Below, one piece after another: positions 7,926 through 11,140 of a DNA stretch of 11,140 bases. The DNA is from Stramenopiles sp. TOSAG23-2 (taxonomy: Eukaryota; Sar), in NCBI GenBank assembly GCA_900128395.1, contig LT649960.1, positions 1 to 11,140 on the forward strand, given 5' to 3'. Position 1 is the first letter of the stretch; each line of letters begins with the position of its first letter. Below the pieces are notes generated by a model, which saw nothing but the letters and a program-made list of their open reading frames with translations, searched no databases and was not told the origin of the DNA. The position numbers were made by a program, and so were the translations under genes.

Positions 7926-7976
7926 GCTTGCCTGGCCAGCAGGCTTGCCCGGCTTGCATTAGCTACTACGCCAGCT
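7926..7976. promoter_or_regulatory. GC-rich patch with repeated GCTTGC and GCCAGC elements
   Basis: This short stretch stands out from the AT-rich surroundings. GCTTGC occurs at 7926-7931, 7943-7948 and 7952-7957, and GCCAGC at 7935-7940 and 7970-7975. GCCTG (7930-7934) and CAGGC (7940-7944) form an inverted repeat around a 5-base loop. Clustered short motifs upstream of a start codon suggest a regulatory module. It is too short for, and does not fold like, a tRNA. Confidence 0.45.
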
Positions 7977-8005
7977 TGATTTAGATTGTGATTGATTGAT
8001 TTTTG

Positions 8006-8095
8006 ATGGAGGATTGTTCAACAAGAATAATTTCAATATCTATTTCATCTAACCAGGCTATAGAGCTCAGCTATATATCCTATCACTCAATCTAA
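8006..8095 (+). other. Possible upstream ORF (29 codons) before the CRAL-TRIO gene
   Basis: An ATG at 8006 opens a 29-codon frame ending in TAA at 8093-8095, 28 bp before the main ATG at 8124 and in a different frame. Its first ten bases, ATGGAGGATT, are the same as those of the main start. If it lies inside the transcript leader, it could lower translation of the downstream gene. Its peptide resembles nothing I recognise. Confidence 0.35.
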
Positions 8096-8123
8096 TTATT
8101 ACCAGGTAATTGTAAGTATAATA

Positions 8124-9086
8124 ATGGAGGATTCATTTAATGATGAGAAATTAGTAATAGCCGTGAAAGAATTAAAAGACATGTTAAGTAATAAAACAAC
8201 TATGAATGTCAACGAGAAAGATAAAGCCAAGACATTATTTCCGATAGTGGATGAATGTGATTTTGAATCAGATTTAGAATTAGCTTTTTTTGTAGTTGGA
8301 TGGAAATATGATTTGAACAAAGCTATTGAAACAATTGGTAAAAGTAGAGAATTAAGGAATTCATCCGATAAACTACGTGTTGCCCGTAGAAATATAAGAT
8401 CTGGAAAAATAGTGAATATTGAAGATTTTCCACACCGTGATGAAGTAAATAAATATTGGGAACATGATCAAACACACACAGGAATATTTACAAAGGATAA
8501 TATGCCAGTTGCGATATGTAGAGTGGGCGAAGTTGATTTGTATGGTATGCAAGATAATGTTCCTGTTGAAGATTTTCAAGAATATATGATATATGTATTT
8601 GAATATAGATTATTCATGTTGGAAAATATAATGAAAAAACAAAAAAAAAATAATAATAATAATAAGGAGGAACAACAACAAAATAATAGCTTACCTCGCT
8701 TTGTTGATATTCATTGTTTAAATTGTCCAAGAGGATTTTTGTCTACGTTTTCGTATTCTAATATACAATATTTTCGCTGGTGGATGGGTGTTCTTGGACC
8801 AGCATATCCTGAACAATGCAGCCATGTAATCTTAGTAAATACGCCATGGGTATTTTATGGAGGATGGGGCATAACAAAAGGTTGGTTACCCACAAGAACA
8901 GTGGAAAAAATTGAAATATTAGGAAGTGATGTAGAGACGTGGAGAGCGGAATCTTCATCATTAATCTCAAAAATTGGAAAAGAATGTGTTGATAATTGTA
9001 TAAAATATTTAGCAAGAGAACAAATGGATGATAAAAATGAAAAAGAGGACAATAATGATGATAAGAAAAAGAAGGAGAAGATGTAA
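8124..9086 (+). CDS. CRAL-TRIO (Sec14-like) lipid-transfer domain protein
   Basis: Sec14-like proteins bind a phospholipid or other hydrophobic ligand and move or present it between membranes. Residues 52-79 match the helical CRAL-TRIO N-terminal region (FFVVGWKYDLNKAIET). The lipid-binding domain follows from about 127 to 275, with PVAICRVGEVDL (128-139), RFVDIHCLNCPRG (192-204), YPEQCSHVILVNTPWVF (228-244), WLPTRTVEKIEILG (254-267) and SDVETW (268-273). The 320-residue length is typical of a stand-alone Sec14 protein. An Asn/Gln/Lys tract (171-188), encoded by A-runs and (AAT)n, is inserted in a predicted loop, and the C-terminus (301-320) is a charged Asp/Lys/Glu tail. There is no signal peptide or membrane segment, so I expect a cytosolic or peripheral membrane protein. 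The start is the first in-frame ATG after a stop at 8061-8063. The ligand cannot be told from sequence. Confidence 0.88.
   Translation: MEDSFNDEKLVIAVKELKDMLSNKTTMNVNEKDKAKTLFPIVDECDFESDLELAFFVVGWKYDLNKAIETIGKSRELRNSSDKLRVARRNIRSGKIVNIEDFPHRDEVNKYWEHDQTHTGIFTKDNMPVAICRVGEVDLYGMQDNVPVEDFQEYMIYVFEYRLFMLENIMKKQKKNNNNNKEEQQQNNSLPRFVDIHCLNCPRGFLSTFSYSNIQYFRWWMGVLGPAYPEQCSHVILVNTPWVFYGGWGITKGWLPTRTVEKIEILGSDVETWRAESSSLISKIGKECVDNCIKYLAREQMDDKNEKEDNNDDKKKKEKM
8641..8664. repeat. Poly-A and (AAT)n microsatellite within the CRAL-TRIO gene
   Basis: A run of A followed by repeated AAT encodes Lys and five consecutive Asn, with CAA repeats nearby adding Gln. It lies between two conserved parts of the lipid-binding domain, so it is most likely a tolerated surface-loop expansion and probably variable in length between strains. 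Confidence 0.8.
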
Positions 9087-9202
9087 GAGAAATGATGGAA
9101 AGTCTCTCGTAATCATATTATATATATAAAAAATATGATGTATTTACAGTGTGTGTGAGCATTAATTTCATGTGTCATGTATATCTACAATTCATCATTT
9201 TT
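9087..9202. other. Short convergent 3' spacer
   Basis: This 116-bp AT-rich spacer lies between the stop codons of the CRAL-TRIO and pyruvate kinase genes. It must contain both 3' ends, which are therefore close together or overlapping. I see no gene and no clear polyadenylation signal. Confidence 0.6.
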
Positions 9203-10915
9203 TTACACCAATGTCATGACGGGATCGTATGGTCGGGACGTGTCAAATCGTCCAATTGTTACTAATTTACCACCTGTTAACGAGCTTCGTTCTCCACTAA
9301 TATTCCCTGAATTCAAAGAATCACCACCACCATGATGATTTTTTAATTGTGGTTGAGAAAAAATTTTCATATCTTTCAAAATATTTACAACTGTTTTCAT
9401 CCCATGTTTATAATCAATCATATCATCCTCTGGAACTAAAATAGGTATAACACCTCGATGTAATAAAATACTATTTGCTGTTTGGTTATTACTAGTAACG
9501 CAAAATATTGGACATGATGGTCGATATTTTGCCAAAGCTTTAACCATCGTACCAGTATAAGAAAATACTACTATTGCTGGTGCATTGATTTCCAAGGAGG
9601 CAACCACTGCTGAAGTTGCAATAGTTTCAAGAGACATTGGGAAATTAGTTGGAATTCCATATTTTTTATTACTACCTCTAATTTGCCTGAAAAATGAATC
9701 ATAATCAATTGCCACTTCAGCTTCTTTGCAGATATCAGACATCATATCAACTGCTTTAAATGGAAAATTACCTTTTGCCGTTTCCCCTGATAACATAACA
9801 GCATCAGCACCATCTAATACTGCATTTGCAACATCGGATACTTCTGCCCTTGTTGGTCTAGGATTTTCTACCATACTTTCAAGCATTTGCGTTGCACATA
9901 TCACAGGTTTCCCTGCAATATTACATCTACTTATCATATGTTTTTGCGCTAAGAAGACCGTATGCGCGGGAATTTCAATTCCTAAGTCTCCTCGTGCAAC
10001 CATTATTCCATCGCTTTCTTGTAAAATTTCATCAAAATTATCACAACCTTCTTTATTTTCAACTTTTGATATTATTTGTACATTTTTTCCATCGGGGCCT
10101 AATGCTTCTCTTACTGCTATGACATCTTTACGGCTACGTATGAAAGAGGCAAAGATGAAATCAACACCAATATCCGCTGCAAACTCTAAATCTTTTCGGT
10201 CTTGCTCCGTAATCGATGGCAAATTGCTTTTAAATGGTTCTGGTATGTTGATACCTTTTTGCTGCCCTAATTTTCCACCATTTTCAATTTCACAAACCAA
10301 CGTTTGCTCATCAATAACTTCTTTCAATACAAAACTAATCAAGCCATCGTCTAAAAATATTTTTTGACCAGGAAATATTTCGTTTGCTAAAGTCTGATAA
10401 TCACAATATATTAAATCTTTTGTACCAGCATCATAATGATCAAGGTTTGTCGATATAGTAATTTCATCACCAATTTTTAAATGCACTGCTTCTACATCTT
10501 CTCCAGCAAATAACCCTGTCCGTATTTCTGGCCCTTTTGTATCAGCTGCAATTGCACAAATATCTTCACGAGACCCATCAGAAAAATCAACAGAATCTTT
10601 TTCACGAATATCTTTAACAATATTTCTTAAATTTGAAATTACTTCAGCTTTTTGTTCATGCGTCCCGTGTGAAAAGTTTAAACGTAAGACATTCATGCCA
10701 CGATCAAGTAATTTACGAATACTATCATTATCCCAAGTTGATGGGCCTACCGTACATATGATTCTTGTTTTACGATCAAAATTTTCAGGCAAGTCCATAT
10801 CCATGGATGCGTTATGTCCTATTGTACTAATATATCGACCACATTGCAAGCGATAAAGTAGAGATGGTACTTGACAACATTTATTATTATATAATAACTT
10901 TTTTATTGCAAACAT
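9203..10915 (-). CDS. Pyruvate kinase, probably mitochondrial
   Basis: Pyruvate kinase transfers phosphate from phosphoenolpyruvate to ADP in the last step of glycolysis. Motifs in order are RLNFSHG (78-84), DTKGPEIRTG (125-134), IISKVENKEG (281-290) with the catalytic lysine K284 and metal ligand E286, ARGDLG (307-312) with metal ligand D310, ATQMLESM (341-348) and RPTRAEVSDVANAVLDGADA (353-372). E130 falls where potassium-dependent enzymes carry Glu. The first 35 residues have no acidic residue but several Lys/Arg, and end near GRYIST, like a mitochondrial presequence; there is no plastid-type ASAFAP motif. The start is the first ATG after an in-frame stop 17 codons upstream. A His/Gly/Ser-rich stretch (521-548) near the C-terminus is unusual. 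The effector loop SYTGTM (452-457) only partly matches that of fructose-bisphosphate-activated enzymes. Confidence 0.96.
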   Translation of the reverse strand: MFAIKKLLYNNKCCQVPSLLYRLQCGRYISTIGHNASMDMDLPENFDRKTRIICTVGPSTWDNDSIRKLLDRGMNVLRLNFSHGTHEQKAEVISNLRNIVKDIREKDSVDFSDGSREDICAIAADTKGPEIRTGLFAGEDVEAVHLKIGDEITISTNLDHYDAGTKDLIYCDYQTLANEIFPGQKIFLDDGLISFVLKEVIDEQTLVCEIENGGKLGQQKGINIPEPFKSNLPSITEQDRKDLEFAADIGVDFIFASFIRSRKDVIAVREALGPDGKNVQIISKVENKEGCDNFDEILQESDGIMVARGDLGIEIPAHTVFLAQKHMISRCNIAGKPVICATQMLESMVENPRPTRAEVSDVANAVLDGADAVMLSGETAKGNFPFKAVDMMSDICKEAEVAIDYDSFFRQIRGSNKKYGIPTNFPMSLETIATSAVVASLEINAPAIVVFSYTGTMVKALAKYRPSCPIFCVTSNNQTANSILLHRGVIPILVPEDDMIDYKHGMKTVVNILKDMKIFSQPQLKNHHGGGDSLNSGNISGERSSLTGGKLVTIGRFDTSRPYDPVMTLV

Positions 10916-11140
10916 TCTTATTCTTTGTAATATATGTCTATGAAAAGGACGAAATTTTTCTTATCCAACACACATACACACAAAAAAAAATGTTATATCT
11001 GTCGATCATCTAGTCAGCTAGAGTCGAAGAATTAAAAATTATTATTTATATTATCTTTGAATTTAAAATAACATACGTGTAGTCGTCTATGTAGTAATAA
11101 TAATAATAATAAAAAAATTGAATAGCGAGCGTGATAAAGC
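10916..11140 (-). promoter_or_regulatory. Upstream region of pyruvate kinase
   Basis: The 225 bp to the window edge should hold the 5' UTR and part of the promoter. Visible are a CA/A-rich stretch (10965-10990) and an (AAT)n microsatellite (11095-11110). No core promoter element can be assigned. Confidence 0.45.

Larger units (their letters stand above)
7567..8123. promoter_or_regulatory. Divergent 5' region between kinesin and CRAL-TRIO genes
   Basis: This 557-bp spacer must hold the promoters and 5' UTRs of two genes transcribed away from each other. The kinesin-proximal half (7567-7850) is TA-rich with poly-T runs. The CRAL-TRIO-proximal half carries two perfect palindromes, a GC-rich patch and a short upstream ORF, listed separately. 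No TATA box or initiator can be assigned with confidence because the whole region is AT-rich. Confidence 0.6.

Noticed and set aside
7926-7976. tRNA or other structured RNA gene in the GC-rich patch
   Set aside because: No acceptor stem, anticodon arm or T-loop sequence can be formed; only a 5-bp hairpin is visible.
8103-8117. Donor-like CAG|GTAAT and GTAAGT, or acceptor TTACCAG, just before the CRAL-TRIO ATG
   Set aside because: The coding frame from 8124 is complete and needs no splicing. A 5' UTR intron is possible but no matching partner site is convincing.
9726-10367. 213-codon plus-strand ORF opposite pyruvate kinase
   Set aside because: It is an antisense shadow of a strongly conserved enzyme gene, with no domain of its own.

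Overview
The window is eukaryotic nuclear DNA from an AT-rich, intron-poor protist. It carries a kinesin heavy chain, a Sec14/CRAL-TRIO protein and a pyruvate kinase with an organelle presequence. Three of the four reading frames run uninterrupted from an ATG to a stop, and the fourth is open to the window edge; one of them is 6.4 kb long. Intergenic DNA is rich in A/T runs, (TA)n and (AAT)n. A pyruvate kinase with a mitochondrial-type leader fits what is known of diatoms and other stramenopiles, where lower glycolysis is partly mitochondrial. I infer a stramenopile-like microalga or heterotroph only weakly.

Layout: bases 2-610 (+) encode a methionine-R-sulfoxide reductase B whose frame is open to the left edge, so its true N-terminus probably lies outside. 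Bases 1165-7566 (-) encode a 2133-residue N-terminal-motor kinesin of kinesin-1-like type with a very long coiled-coil stalk. Bases 8124-9086 (+) encode a CRAL-TRIO lipid-transfer protein. Bases 9203-10915 (-) encode pyruvate kinase. The genes alternate: MsrB and kinesin converge, kinesin and CRAL-TRIO diverge from a 557-bp region, and CRAL-TRIO and pyruvate kinase converge with 116 bp between them. There is no operon and no evident common pathway. The gene set looks like ordinary housekeeping neighbours (protein repair, transport, lipid transfer, carbon metabolism).

The most unusual structure is a cluster of three young, nearly or fully perfect tandem duplications of about 100 bp within about 4 kb. 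One (period 117) copies the last codons, stop codon and 3' UTR of msrB. One (period 104) copies the last codons, stop and 3' UTR of the kinesin gene. One (period 93) is an in-frame 31-residue duplication inside the kinesin stalk. The msrB duplication contains an AG|GT site in each copy. Splicing from the first GT to the second AG would remove exactly 117 nt and leave the protein unchanged, which is the arrangement predicted by the tandem-duplication model of spliceosomal intron birth. The divergent intergenic region holds a second point of interest: two perfect palindromes, a local GC-rich patch with repeated GCTTGC, and a short upstream ORF before the CRAL-TRIO start. I see no RNA genes, mobile elements or CRISPR arrays.
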